DNA of 12,535 nucleotides from RGIG8700 sp964568815 (GCA_964568815.1 CAZMRY010000039.1:1-12535), one strand, 5' to 3'. Numbered from the stretch's first letter, positions 6,845 through 12,535 are shown. A program made the numbers and translations. The notes: generated from the sequence alone by a model not told the origin.

Positions 6845-7690
6845 TCATTGCTGGGCACTGTGGGGTGATAAAATATTTCCTAGTCTTAAATTTTCAATAT
6901 AATCTGTAATTTTAATTAATAATATATGCTGTTGAGCTTGTCTAAAATATTTTCTGTCACAATTCCCTTTCTTCAGCTCGCTAAGAGTAAAACTTACAAT
7001 CGTCTCTGTTAATCCTATTGGAAGAACGGCACCAAGTCCTACTATAACAAGCAATGGAAATTCAATGAATGCAGCAGCTAATGCAAGCCATGGTGGTAAA
7101 TCATTTAATGTTTTATCAGAAAGCCACTCTCCACTTTTTACAAACCAATCTATGATTTTTGAAGATGGTTCTTTAGCATAAACTTTCTTATATGTGTTTA
7201 TTATGTTTTCTCGCTTACCTTCATAATCGATTTTTTCGTGTGTTATCTTAGAGTAATAATCAGCAAATTTATCCATGTTAGTTTCCTTGCAATAACATTC
7301 GTTATAGTCGATAAATATTTTGCGTTCACAGCAAGAAATAGCACATCCATAATCCCGAAATACATCGTGGGTATTATCATTTTTTTCTTCGGCTGAAATA
7401 TTTATGAAAATATAATAATCTGGAACATCTGATATGTTATGTACGTAGTGTGAATAGTTGGCAAAAGTTGTCCTATGCCCATTTCGTTCAAGTGTTTTCC
7501 TTAAATCATCTGCCAATTTTTTATCGCAATCGTTATTATAAACGATATGAATTATATAAAAATTATCGTTTTTTTGTTTATTTAAATTCCATCCATGTAA
7601 TAATTTATATAATACTGTTGTGTTTTTTTCAAGAGTTCTAACATTAATATCATCTTTCTTCTTTTCTCGGTCTTTTCTTCTAATTTTCAC
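6845..7690 (-). CDS. Hypothetical alpha/beta plus membrane-segment protein, second gene of a two-gene operon
   Basis: No family recognised with confidence. After a very basic N-terminus comes a pattern of strand (FYIIHIVY), helix (KKLADDLRKTLERNG), strand, loop, strand (DYYIFINIS), helix and strand (RKIFIDYN). This order resembles a Rossmann-like or TIR-like fold, but no catalytic motif is plain. The second half has a long hydrophobic segment (WLALAAAFIEFPLLVIVGLG, about residues 201-220), so it is probably membrane-attached. The GTG at 7690 (281 aa) is preferred because AGGAG ends 9 bases before it. An ATG at 7699 (284 aa) has that AGGAG directly against it. It overlaps the 427-aa gene, so the two are coupled and likely act together. 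Confidence 0.75.
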   Translation of the reverse strand: MKIRRKDREKKKDDINVRTLEKNTTVLYKLLHGWNLNKQKNDNFYIIHIVYNNDCDKKLADDLRKTLERNGHRTTFANYSHYVHNISDVPDYYIFINISAEEKNDNTHDVFRDYGCAISCCERKIFIDYNECYCKETNMDKFADYYSKITHEKIDYEGKRENIINTYKKVYAKEPSSKIIDWFVKSGEWLSDKTLNDLPPWLALAAAFIEFPLLVIVGLGAVLPIGLTETIVSFTLSELKKGNCDRKYFRQAQQHILLIKITDYIENLRLGNILSPHSAQQ

Positions 7691-8963
7691 TTTTATCATC
7701 TCCTAAGTATAATTTTTCATCAATTTTTGCATTGACATATTCGAGCATAATATTGTACCTAATATTTTTGCTAGCTATATTAACTCCAATTGATGAAATA
7801 ATTCCTCCAATGTCTAATTTTGAAACTCCTTTTTTAATTAACTCTGGATTTTCAGAATATGCGCCTGCCACTGTTGTCCCAACAACAGTGGCAATATTGA
7901 TACCTTCTGCAATCAAACTGGAAGTATCAATTATTTTAAGCGTTCTTACATCATATAAACTTTTATCACCATCTATCTCCGAATCATACCAGATTCTATG
8001 TAATATAAAAATAATCGCCTTAATGAACAAATCTAACAGTGTTTGAATGGAAACAACCCCCATATTAGTAAGTAAGTTTTTTTTCATTGACTCCATTATT
8101 CTATCAAATTCTTTTGAATTCCAGCCTAATTCTAATAACTTCTGTTGTATATTTGCTGTCAACCCCGGAATCGGCAATCCCATTTTGGCGTATTCATCTG
8201 ATGCTAAATGTAACACTTGTCTAGAAACTGCAGCAGGCAACTTATTTTTATCATTAACCACAGCATTTGCTGCAACTACAAGTGCGTGACAGAAGCCAAC
8301 TTCTTCTAATATATGTTTCCCTTTCACCGCTATTCTGTTTGTGTGAAAATGTTTTTTAAATGTGGCCGAATATGTGATAATATTAATTACTCCAAAGAAA
8401 AAGCCCAAATAAGGGTCATGACCATAAGTTGCAGCGTGGTGATTCTTCGGGTTTAGATTTTTACCTTTTTCTTTTACCCCAGATATCTCTATATCTCTTA
8501 TTCCATTAGTCGTTCCATCATCATCAAACATTGCATCATACGGAACTTTTTGAACAAAATATGTATGCCAATTTAATGCAGCATATTCTTCAATTGAATT
8601 AACATTTAAGGCTTTTTCTTTAATATCTTTTGTTTTTTCTTCCTCATCCTTATTTTCGTTATAAAATTCGCTATTTGTTTTATTTTCTTTCTTTGCTTCT
8701 TCTTTTGCAGAATTTCTGTCCGAATACTCTGGTTTTATTTCGTCTATTTTCAATGCCGGTTGTACGACTTGTCTAACTAACTGGAGAGCAACGCAAATCC
8801 ACAAAAATGCTTGGTCTTTTTTGTTCAATATGGATGTCTTCTGGTTAAATTCTTTTTCAAGTTTTTTATATTCTTCTTCTGAATTGTAATTAAAATCAAG
8901 CACTCTCATATTTTCTTCGAAAAGTCTTTCCATTTCTTTAGTTATATCATCACAATTGTGCAT
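7680..8963 (-). CDS. Hypothetical 427-aa protein with His-rich motif and hydrophobic segments
   Basis: No family recognised. Residues 80-120 are a charged, low-complexity Lys/Glu/Asn linker. The most distinctive part is NHHAATYGHDPYLG (174-187), with three histidines and HDP, followed by hydrophobic FFFGVINIITYSATF. Further hydrophobic segments lie at about 301-325 (MGVVSIQTLL onward), 349-369 (with VVGTTVAG) and 384-398. It is therefore probably membrane-associated, with the His-rich motif at the start of a membrane or core segment. The ATG at 8963 has GAGGTG 7 bases upstream; a TTG just before it is unlikely. It is first of a two-gene operon, and the stop lies inside the next gene. Composition is rich in Lys, Asn and Ile, more A/T-biased than rhaB or aspS, consistent with acquired DNA. 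Confidence 0.75.
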   Translation of the reverse strand: MHNCDDITKEMERLFEENMRVLDFNYNSEEEYKKLEKEFNQKTSILNKKDQAFLWICVALQLVRQVVQPALKIDEIKPEYSDRNSAKEEAKKENKTNSEFYNENKDEEEKTKDIKEKALNVNSIEEYAALNWHTYFVQKVPYDAMFDDDGTTNGIRDIEISGVKEKGKNLNPKNHHAATYGHDPYLGFFFGVINIITYSATFKKHFHTNRIAVKGKHILEEVGFCHALVVAANAVVNDKNKLPAAVSRQVLHLASDEYAKMGLPIPGLTANIQQKLLELGWNSKEFDRIMESMKKNLLTNMGVVSIQTLLDLFIKAIIFILHRIWYDSEIDGDKSLYDVRTLKIIDTSSLIAEGINIATVVGTTVAGAYSENPELIKKGVSKLDIGGIISSIGVNIASKNIRYNIMLEYVNAKIDEKLYLGDDKSEN

Positions 8964-9040
8964 CAAACAACACCTCTATTTCTGATTTTACATTATTTTA
9001 TCATCTTACAAGGACTTATGCTGTCCTTTTGCAAAAATAT

Positions 9041-9161
9041 TTAATCTTTATAATAGGATTCCCATTTATCAAGTGCGGTAATAATTTTTTCATCTAATAT
9101 ATCATTCTAACACTTTGAGAATAAGTATATTTTTCAAATCAGTGTGCATTTCAGATGTCAC
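9041..9161 (-). pseudogene. Possible broken small gene
   Basis: On the minus strand, GTG (9161) or ATG (9149) opens a short frame ending MHTDLKNILILKVLE and a TGA. Skipping one base there opens a second frame, starting DILDEKIITALDKWESYYKD and ending in TAA at 9043-9041. Joined, they would make a helical, charged protein end of about 40 residues. There is no ribosome binding site. This may be the relic of a longer gene; it may also be chance. Confidence 0.25.
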
Positions 9162-9182
9162 TTAATTCTATATGATTTTAAG

Positions 9183-9259
9183 CCTTAGTCATCTGGGGGT
9201 ACCAAAGGAGTACTCCTCGCTATAGTCTTAAAAACAAATTGTCTTTAGACAGACTAAGG
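9183..9259 (+). ncRNA. Possible structured RNA element of unknown kind
   Basis: CCTTAGTC (9183-9190) pairs with GACTAAGG (9252-9259) and encloses two hairpins. One pairs 9195-9202 (GGGGGTAC) with 9210-9217 (GTACTCCT), with two G-U pairs and a 7-base loop. The other is TGTC-TTTA-GACA (9240-9251). The G-U pairs favour the plus-strand RNA. I know no riboswitch or ncRNA family with this pattern, and no promoter was identified. Confidence 0.3.
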
Positions 9260-9290
9260 TAACACTTCGCAAGTATAAAATTACACTCAG

Positions 9291-9335
9291 AACACAAGGG
9301 GACGGTTCTGTTGTGTTGTAACCGTCCCCTTGTGT
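9291..9335. repeat. REP-like repeat, right copy, forming a 16-bp hairpin
   Basis: Bases 9291-9317 are the exact reverse complement of 3012-3038. Here a second partial copy follows, so 9292-9307 (core AAGGGGACGGTT) pairs perfectly with 9320-9335 around a 12-base loop. It lies behind the 77-aa gene on the minus strand and might end its transcript, although the T tract is poor. Confidence 0.7.
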
Positions 9336-9355
9336 CTCATGTCCCTTGTATCTTG

Positions 9356-9589
9356 TCATATGTGTTGCCAGTTATCTTCTGTTATTTTTTTATATTTGTC
9401 AAATGCCTGGCTATTCATTTCCAAAAAATGATTTAATTCTGTATATTCAATTTTAATGATATACTTTTCTTCACTGTTATTTATTTTTAAGATTTTATAA
9501 GCTTCACCATTTCTTGTATTTATCGCAAATGACAAAGCACCTCTATTTTGTGCTGCTAACCTTGTTGCAGCATCTTTTATAGAAGACAT
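9356..9589 (-). CDS. Hypothetical 77-aa soluble protein
   Basis: No family recognised. The protein starts MSSIKDAATRLAAQNRGALS, contains strand-like stretches (KYIIKIEYTELNHFL) and ends NWQHI. No membrane segment. There is only a weak purine-rich sequence (AAAGATGAAAAA) before the ATG. However, the reading frame of the preceding small gene ends at 9577, inside this gene, so translation is probably coupled to it. The promoter is probably the minus-strand one in the right 32-bp repeat. The pair is the rightmost unit of the island. Confidence 0.6.
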   Translation of the reverse strand: MSSIKDAATRLAAQNRGALSFAINTRNGEAYKILKINNSEEKYIIKIEYTELNHFLEMNSQAFDKYKKITEDNWQHI

Positions 9590-9851
9590 TTTTTCATCTT
9601 TGTTTCATCGCTTGAAATTATTTTTTCACCTAAGCATATTTGATTTGAAGTAAGTTTGAAAATGCTTTTCATTTCATCTAACTCAAAAACTTCACATTGC
9701 TCTTTTTTCACTTTTTTATACAAATTTTTAACTTCAAAAAAGCCATCACTCTTTTAAATTTTATGGAAAAAAATAAAATTCCTGCAATCAACAAGGAAAG
9801 AAATATATATATTACAGAAGCCGCAAACTCAATTTTATCAATAATCCCCAT
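9577..9851 (-). pseudogene. Small membrane-protein gene interrupted by a frameshift
   Basis: AAAGGTG lies 6 bases before the ATG at 9851. The intact frame gives 47 residues: MGIIDKIEFAASVIYIFLSL, a continuing hydrophobic helix to about residue 30, a basic stretch, and a TGA at 9710-9708. Just after residue 37 there is a run of six T on the minus strand (9741-9736). One more T would join the frame to a further 52 coding-like residues (EVKNLYKKVKKEQCEVFELD and on). These end at a TAA overlapping the start of the 77-aa gene by 13 bases. The full product would be about 91 residues: one membrane helix plus a charged cytoplasmic part. Either a disabling deletion or slippage at the T run explains this. 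No family recognised. Confidence 0.5.
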
Positions 9852-9880
9852 TGAAATCACCTTTCCATTTGAATTTTCTA

Positions 9881-9912
9881 TATTATATAATAAGAAAATA
9901 AAAAATGCAAGT
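9881..9912. repeat. 32-bp direct repeat, right copy (island boundary)
   Basis: Identical to 2924-2955. The minus strand again carries TTGCAT (9910-9905), 17 bp and TATAAT (9887-9882). Here this promoter points into the island and would start about 25 bases before the small membrane-protein gene's start codon. The aspS promoter begins 3 bases to the right. Confidence 0.85.
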
Positions 9913-9915
9913 AGA

Positions 9916-9944
9916 TTGACAATTGTATTTATAATTGGTATAAT
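9916..9944 (+). promoter_or_regulatory. aspS promoter (consensus sigma-A)
   Basis: Perfect TTGACA (9916-9921), a 17-bp spacer and perfect TATAAT (9939-9944). The leader is only about 27 bases, which leaves no room for a T-box riboswitch. This indicates strong, largely unregulated expression. Confidence 0.9.
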
Positions 9945-9977
9945 AAATTGTTAAAAATAATTTTAAAGGTGATAAAA

Positions 9978-11741
9978 ATGTTTCAGTCAAGAACTCATAA
10001 TTGTAATGAATTAAGACTTAGCAATGTTGGTGAAAATGTTACCATCGTTGGCTGGCTTGAAAATGTAAGAAAAATAAGCAAGAATCTTGCTTTCCTTGTT
10101 ATCCGTGACTTCTACGGCACAACTCAGGCAGTTGTTGAAACAGAAGAAATTATGGAAATTATTGATTCTATCAACTGTGAATCAACAATTTCTGTTGAAG
10201 GCATTGTTCGTGAGCGTTCAAGCAAGAACCCTAACCTTCCTACAGGAGAAATTGAGGTTGTTCCATCAAAGGTTGAAATCTTAGGTAAGTGCAGATACAA
10301 CGAGCTTCCTTTTGAAATCAACCGTTCAAGAAGTGCAGATGAAAATGCCCGTCTTAAATACAGATATTTAGACCTAAGAAATCCTGCAGTTAAAGACAAA
10401 ATCATTTTAAGATGCAATGTTGTTGCTGCCTTAAGAAATGCTATGACAGAGCAGGGCTTTCTTGAAATCACAACTCCGATTTTAACAAGCTCATCGCCTG
10501 AGGGTGCGAGAGACTATCTTGTTCCGTCAAGAAACCATCCCGGAAAGTTCTATGCACTTCCACAGGCTCCTCAGCAGTTCAAGCAGATTTTAATGACATC
10601 AGGCTTTGACAGATATTTCCAGATTGCTCCATGCTTTCGTGATGAAGACGCAAGAGCAGACCGTTCACCTGGTGAATTCTATCAGCTTGATATGGAAATG
10701 GCATTCGCATCACAGGACGATGTATTCTCTGTAATTGAAACTGTACTTCCTCCTATTTTTGAGAAGTACGGAACATATAACAGAGCATCAAGCGCTCCTT
10801 TTGTAAGAATTCCTTTCAAAGAGGCAATGGAAAAATACGGTTCGGACAAGCCTGACCTCAGAATTGACCTTGAGCTTACTGATGTTACAGAGCTTTTAGG
10901 TGATTGCGGATTTGAGCCATTTAAAGGCAACACAGTTAAAGCAGTTGTTGTTGATGAATTTACACAGACAAGAAAGTTTATTGATAAAATTGTAGCAGAT
11001 GCAGAAGTTTTAACAGGCAACAAAACATACTGGTTCAAGGTTGACGAAACAGGTGCGATTGTTGGCGGTATTTCTAAATTCCTTGCTGAAATTGATGTTA
11101 TCAAGGCTCTTGATTTAAAACCAAACACATTGGTTGCAATCGCATCAGGTGAAAAGCTTGTGGCACAGAAAACAGCAGGAGTGCTCAGAAGACTTCTTGG
11201 TAATGCCTGCGACAATCACATTGACAGAGAATGTTACAAGTTCTGCTGGATTGTTGACTTCCCTATGTATGAAATCGGCGAAGAATCAGGCGAGCTTGAA
11301 TTCTGCCACAACCCATTCTCAATGCCTCAGGGCGGTCTTAAAGCTTTAGAGGAAATTGAAGGAGATATGGAAAAAGCTCTTGCTCTTAACGCATATCAGT
11401 ATGACCTTGTTTGTAACGGGATTGAACTTTCATCAGGTGCTGTAAGAAACCACGACCCTGAAATTATGATTAAAGCATTCCAGCTTGTTGGACTTGGCGA
11501 GGAAGATGTTAAGGCAAAATTCCCTGCAATGTATAACGCATTCTGCTATGGTGCACCACCGCACGCAGGTATCGCACCAGGTGTTGACAGAATGGTTATG
11601 ATACTTGCAGCAGAAGAAAGCATCAGAGAAATCATCCCATTCCCAATGAACAAAAACGCACAGGATATTATGATGGGTGCACCATCAGTTGTTGAGGATA
11701 AACAGCTCAAAGACGTTCACATCAATATAATTGAAAATTGA
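9978..11741 (+). CDS. aspS: Aspartyl-tRNA synthetase
   Basis: Charges tRNA-Asp with aspartate in the cytoplasm, an essential step of translation. The 587-residue protein has the bacterial class II layout. An OB-fold anticodon-binding domain fills about residues 1-105. Motif 1 lies around FLEITTPILTSSSPEGARDY (161-180). Motif 2 is CFRDEDARADRSPGEFYQLD (219-238). A bacterial insertion domain occupies the middle, and motif 3 is GAPPHAGIAPGVDRMVM (about 525-541). The usual motif 2 ending in bacteria is RQPEFTQ; SPGEFYQ is a variant that I recall from some Clostridia. The start at 9978 has AAGGTG 7 bases upstream; earlier in-frame starts would lie at or before the transcription start. It is not in an operon here and is transcribed divergently from the island and rhaB. 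Confidence 0.95.
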   Translation: MFQSRTHNCNELRLSNVGENVTIVGWLENVRKISKNLAFLVIRDFYGTTQAVVETEEIMEIIDSINCESTISVEGIVRERSSKNPNLPTGEIEVVPSKVEILGKCRYNELPFEINRSRSADENARLKYRYLDLRNPAVKDKIILRCNVVAALRNAMTEQGFLEITTPILTSSSPEGARDYLVPSRNHPGKFYALPQAPQQFKQILMTSGFDRYFQIAPCFRDEDARADRSPGEFYQLDMEMAFASQDDVFSVIETVLPPIFEKYGTYNRASSAPFVRIPFKEAMEKYGSDKPDLRIDLELTDVTELLGDCGFEPFKGNTVKAVVVDEFTQTRKFIDKIVADAEVLTGNKTYWFKVDETGAIVGGISKFLAEIDVIKALDLKPNTLVAIASGEKLVAQKTAGVLRRLLGNACDNHIDRECYKFCWIVDFPMYEIGEESGELEFCHNPFSMPQGGLKALEEIEGDMEKALALNAYQYDLVCNGIELSSGAVRNHDPEIMIKAFQLVGLGEEDVKAKFPAMYNAFCYGAPPHAGIAPGVDRMVMILAAEESIREIIPFPMNKNAQDIMMGAPSVVEDKQLKDVHINIIEN

Positions 11742-11758
11742 AAATGCAAAATTTTTGT

Positions 11759-11780
11759 AGAAACCGCTATGCGGTTTCTT
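11759..11780 (+). terminator. Hairpin directly after aspS
   Basis: AGAAACCGC (11759-11767) and GCGGTTTCT (11771-11779) form a perfect 9-bp stem with a 3-base loop. The following T tract is poor, so it may protect the transcript end rather than terminate alone. Confidence 0.5.
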
Positions 11781-11873
11781 CAGACTATCGAAAAAGTCGT
11801 TCTACCGAAGCAAAACATTAAAAATGTAGGGTTTGGCGATTTCGACAAACCGAAAATAGTAAAGAAAATATAT

Positions 11874-11922
11874 AGCATTAATCCCTAGTGTTTTCGATAA
11901 ACACTAGGGATTAATGCTTTTT
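11874..11922 (+). terminator. Strong rho-independent terminator downstream of aspS
   Basis: A 19-bp perfect stem: 11875-11893, beginning GCATTAATCC, pairs with 11899-11917. The loop has 5 bases (TCGAT) and is followed directly by TTTTT. This should end aspS transcription. Confidence 0.88.
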
Positions 11923-12065
11923 AATAGCCGAAACCTCTCACGTGCGTCAAAAGTACAGCTTTTATTCACACTGCTGATATGCTCCCTGCTCCGAAATAAT
12001 AAATTGGAGATAGCTCGGTAACTTTGAAAAAGAAAACACGGCAAACCATAAGTCTTGCAGCGACA

Positions 12066-12125
12066 TGGCGAAGATGCAGAGATTTGAATTCTGGCGCCGC
12101 AGCTAGCGACCTACCGCATTTCGAG
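12066..12125 (-). pseudogene. 3' fragment of tRNA-Ser(CGA), likely attachment-site scar
   Basis: Read on the minus strand from 12125: anticodon loop CTCGAAA (anticodon CGA), TGCGG as the 3' anticodon stem, and a class II variable arm with stem GTCGC/GCGGC. Then come T-stem CAGAA, loop TTCAAAT, CTCTG, acceptor strand CATCTTC, discriminator G and CCA. Long variable arm, G73 and anticodon all agree on serine. The 5' half (acceptor, D-arm, 5' anticodon stem CCGCA) is absent, so it cannot be functional. The normally invariant G53 is A, as expected of a sequence no longer under selection. Site-specific integrases often recombine in the anticodon loop, which is exactly where the similarity begins. 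Confidence 0.62.
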
Positions 12126-12204
12126 CTGTTAGAGAGTGTTTTTAAATAGAAGAAATAAGAGGAAGTTAAAGGAACTTAAAAAGCGATAAAAACCGCATAA
12201 AATC

Positions 12205-12238
12205 AAGGCTTTGAGGGGATAAATTCCTTCAAAGCCTT
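12205..12238. repeat. Imperfect long hairpin in the right-hand element
   Basis: AAGGCTTTGA (12205-12214) pairs with TCAAAGCCTT (12229-12238), extended inward by GG/CC after one bulged base. There is no T run on either side, so it may be an integrase-related or structural site rather than a terminator. Confidence 0.45.
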
Positions 12239-12292
12239 TGCTGTTCACGCAATTTTCGTATTGCCACTTTTTGATGCTTTTTTTGGGTTTTC

Positions 12293-12325
12293 GCTAGAAA
12301 AGTGCTAGAAAAATGTTAGAAAAAT
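12293..12325 (+). repeat. Three tandem 11-bp repeats (possible recombinase arm sites)
   Basis: GCTAGAAAAGT, GCTAGAAAAAT and GTTAGAAAAAT follow one another without a gap. Short direct repeats about 150-200 bases inside an attachment site are typical of arm-type binding sites for tyrosine integrases. The assignment is inferred from position. Confidence 0.5.
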
Positions 12326-12343
12326 AAAGAATATAAATCAATC

Positions 12344-12371
12344 TTGACATTTACTTTATTTGGACTATAAA
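12344..12371 (+). promoter_or_regulatory. Possible sigma-A promoter
   Basis: TTGACA (12344-12349), a 16-bp spacer and TATAAA (12366-12371). It lies directly after the tandem repeats and points to the right edge. Confidence 0.4.
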
Positions 12372-12428
12372 TCAAAATACTGAGTACAAAAAAATTTTAC
12401 ATTTTTAGGGAATCGCAAGAATATAAAA

Positions 12429-12510
12429 AGGAATTTTGTGATATAATAATCGCATATTGAATGGAAAAATGTGATTTTATAGATTGACATAACAGGAATT
12501 TTGTGATATA
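12429..12510 (+). repeat. 17-bp direct repeat in the upstream region of the edge gene
   Basis: AGGAATTTTGTGATATA occurs at 12429-12445 and 12494-12510, 65 bases apart. Each copy runs into a -10-like hexamer (TATAAT, TATAGT). A related TGTGATTTTATA lies between them. Repressor binding or a duplicated promoter are both possible. Confidence 0.5.
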
Positions 12511-12512
12511 GT
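12484..12512 (+). promoter_or_regulatory. Promoter of the gene starting at the right edge
   Basis: TTGACA (12484-12489), a 17-bp spacer and TATAGT (12507-12512). The start would be about 12 bases before the ATG's own GGAGG region, so the leader is short. Confidence 0.65.
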
Positions 12513-12531
12513 ATTTTTGGAGGTGTATAAA

Positions 12532-12535
12532 ATGG
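12532..12535 (+). CDS. Start of a gene cut off by the window edge
   Basis: ATG at 12532 with GGAGG (12519-12523) 8 bases upstream and a good promoter before it. Only the start codon and one more base are inside the window, so nothing can be said about the product. By position it would be the first gene of the element that appears to begin at the tRNA-Ser fragment, where an integrase, excisionase or repressor is common. Confidence 0.5.

Larger units (their letters stand above)
8964..9355. other. Non-coding stretch of the island
   Basis: About 390 bases without an intact gene. It holds the leader of the 427-aa gene with its ribosome binding site, a small hairpin (9010-9015 with 9023-9028), a possible broken gene (9041-9161), a structured element (9183-9259) and a REP-like hairpin (9291-9335). 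I see no clear promoter for the 427-aa operon: only a weak TTGTAA/TAAAAT pair with a 15-bp spacer. Confidence 0.6.
11742..12531. other. Non-coding region right of aspS
   Basis: About 790 bases with no supported gene. The first part has two hairpins or terminators and, between them, small inverted repeats (ACATT/AATGT at 11815-11827; GGTTTG 11830-11835 with CAAACC 11846-11851). From 11930 to 12065 I see nothing definite. Then come the tRNA-Ser fragment, a long inverted repeat, 11-bp tandem repeats and promoter-like repeats that lead to a start codon at the edge. Confidence 0.6.

Noticed and set aside
2956..9880. Insertion sequence or integrase gene as the mover of the island
   Set aside because: I found no transposase, serine or tyrosine recombinase motif in any frame of the island, so no mechanism is assigned.
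9697..9954. Plus-strand 85-residue open frame before aspS
   Set aside because: It runs antisense over the small membrane-protein gene and through the aspS promoter; no ribosome binding site.
9945..9977. T-box riboswitch in front of aspS
   Set aside because: The promoter leaves only about 27 bases of leader, far too short for a T-box.
10124..11215. Minus-strand open frames inside aspS (10124-10471 and 10682-11215)
   Set aside because: Both are shadows of a highly conserved gene, Ser/Leu-rich, without a promoter or ribosome binding site.
12066..12140. A complete functional tRNA-Ser gene
   Set aside because: Sequence upstream of the anticodon loop does not pair as an anticodon stem, and no D-arm or 5' acceptor strand (GAAGATG) is found there.
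12293..12510. CRISPR array
   Set aside because: The repeats are 11 bp without spacers, or 17 bp in only two copies; neither has CRISPR-like repeat length or regular spacing, and no cas gene is seen.

Overview
The window looks like chromosomal DNA from a low-GC Firmicute, most probably a gut-type Clostridia. The basis is strong A/T-rich sigma-A promoters, AGGAG-type ribosome binding sites, and housekeeping genes of clostridial character (an NhaC-type antiporter, rhamnulokinase and aspartyl-tRNA synthetase). No 16S or other marker that would name a genus is present.

Layout. Positions 1-1301 (minus) hold the N-terminal 433 residues of an NhaC-family antiporter with its own promoter. Positions 1431-2897 (minus) hold rhaB, with a terminator behind it. 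Positions 2924-9912 form an accessory island in which every recognisable gene is on the minus strand. From 9978 (plus) runs aspS with a consensus promoter, followed by terminators. From about 11,930 to the right edge the sequence is non-coding except for a start codon at the last bases.

The island is bounded by a perfect 32-bp direct repeat (2924-2955 and 9881-9912). The left copy is the rhaB promoter. The right copy abuts the aspS promoter. Removing one repeat plus everything between would leave rhaB and aspS divergently transcribed from a compact region of about 120 bp, so this is probably an insertion between two core genes. A 27-bp REP-like sequence lies near both borders in inverted orientation.

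Inside the island, read on the minus strand from its right end, are five groups. (i) A small membrane-protein gene, apparently frameshifted, coupled to a 77-aa gene. (ii) A non-coding stretch with a structured element and a possible gene relic. (iii) A two-gene, very A/T-rich operon: a 427-aa protein with a His-rich motif and hydrophobic segments, overlapping a ~281-aa protein with an alpha/beta N-terminal domain and a C-terminal membrane segment. (iv) A 29-aa membrane microprotein followed by a WYL-domain regulator. (v) A four-gene operon led by a soluble FtsH-like AAA+/M41 zinc protease, then a 115-aa protein, an 82-aa two-helix membrane protein and a YbjN-like protein. Groups iv and v share a 20-bp sequence, 19 of 20 identical, at the same place in their promoters, so they are probably one regulon, perhaps controlled by the WYL protein. 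Several parts look damaged: an in-frame stop in the YbjN-like gene, a frameshift at a T run, and a broken relic.

On the far right, 12066-12125 (minus) is the 3' part of a class II tRNA-Ser(CGA), starting at the anticodon loop and carrying a changed T-stem base. This is what a tyrosine-recombinase element leaves after inserting in a tRNA gene. Beyond it lie three tandem 11-bp repeats, repeated promoter-like units and a new start codon. A second mobile element probably begins at about 12,126 and runs out of the window.
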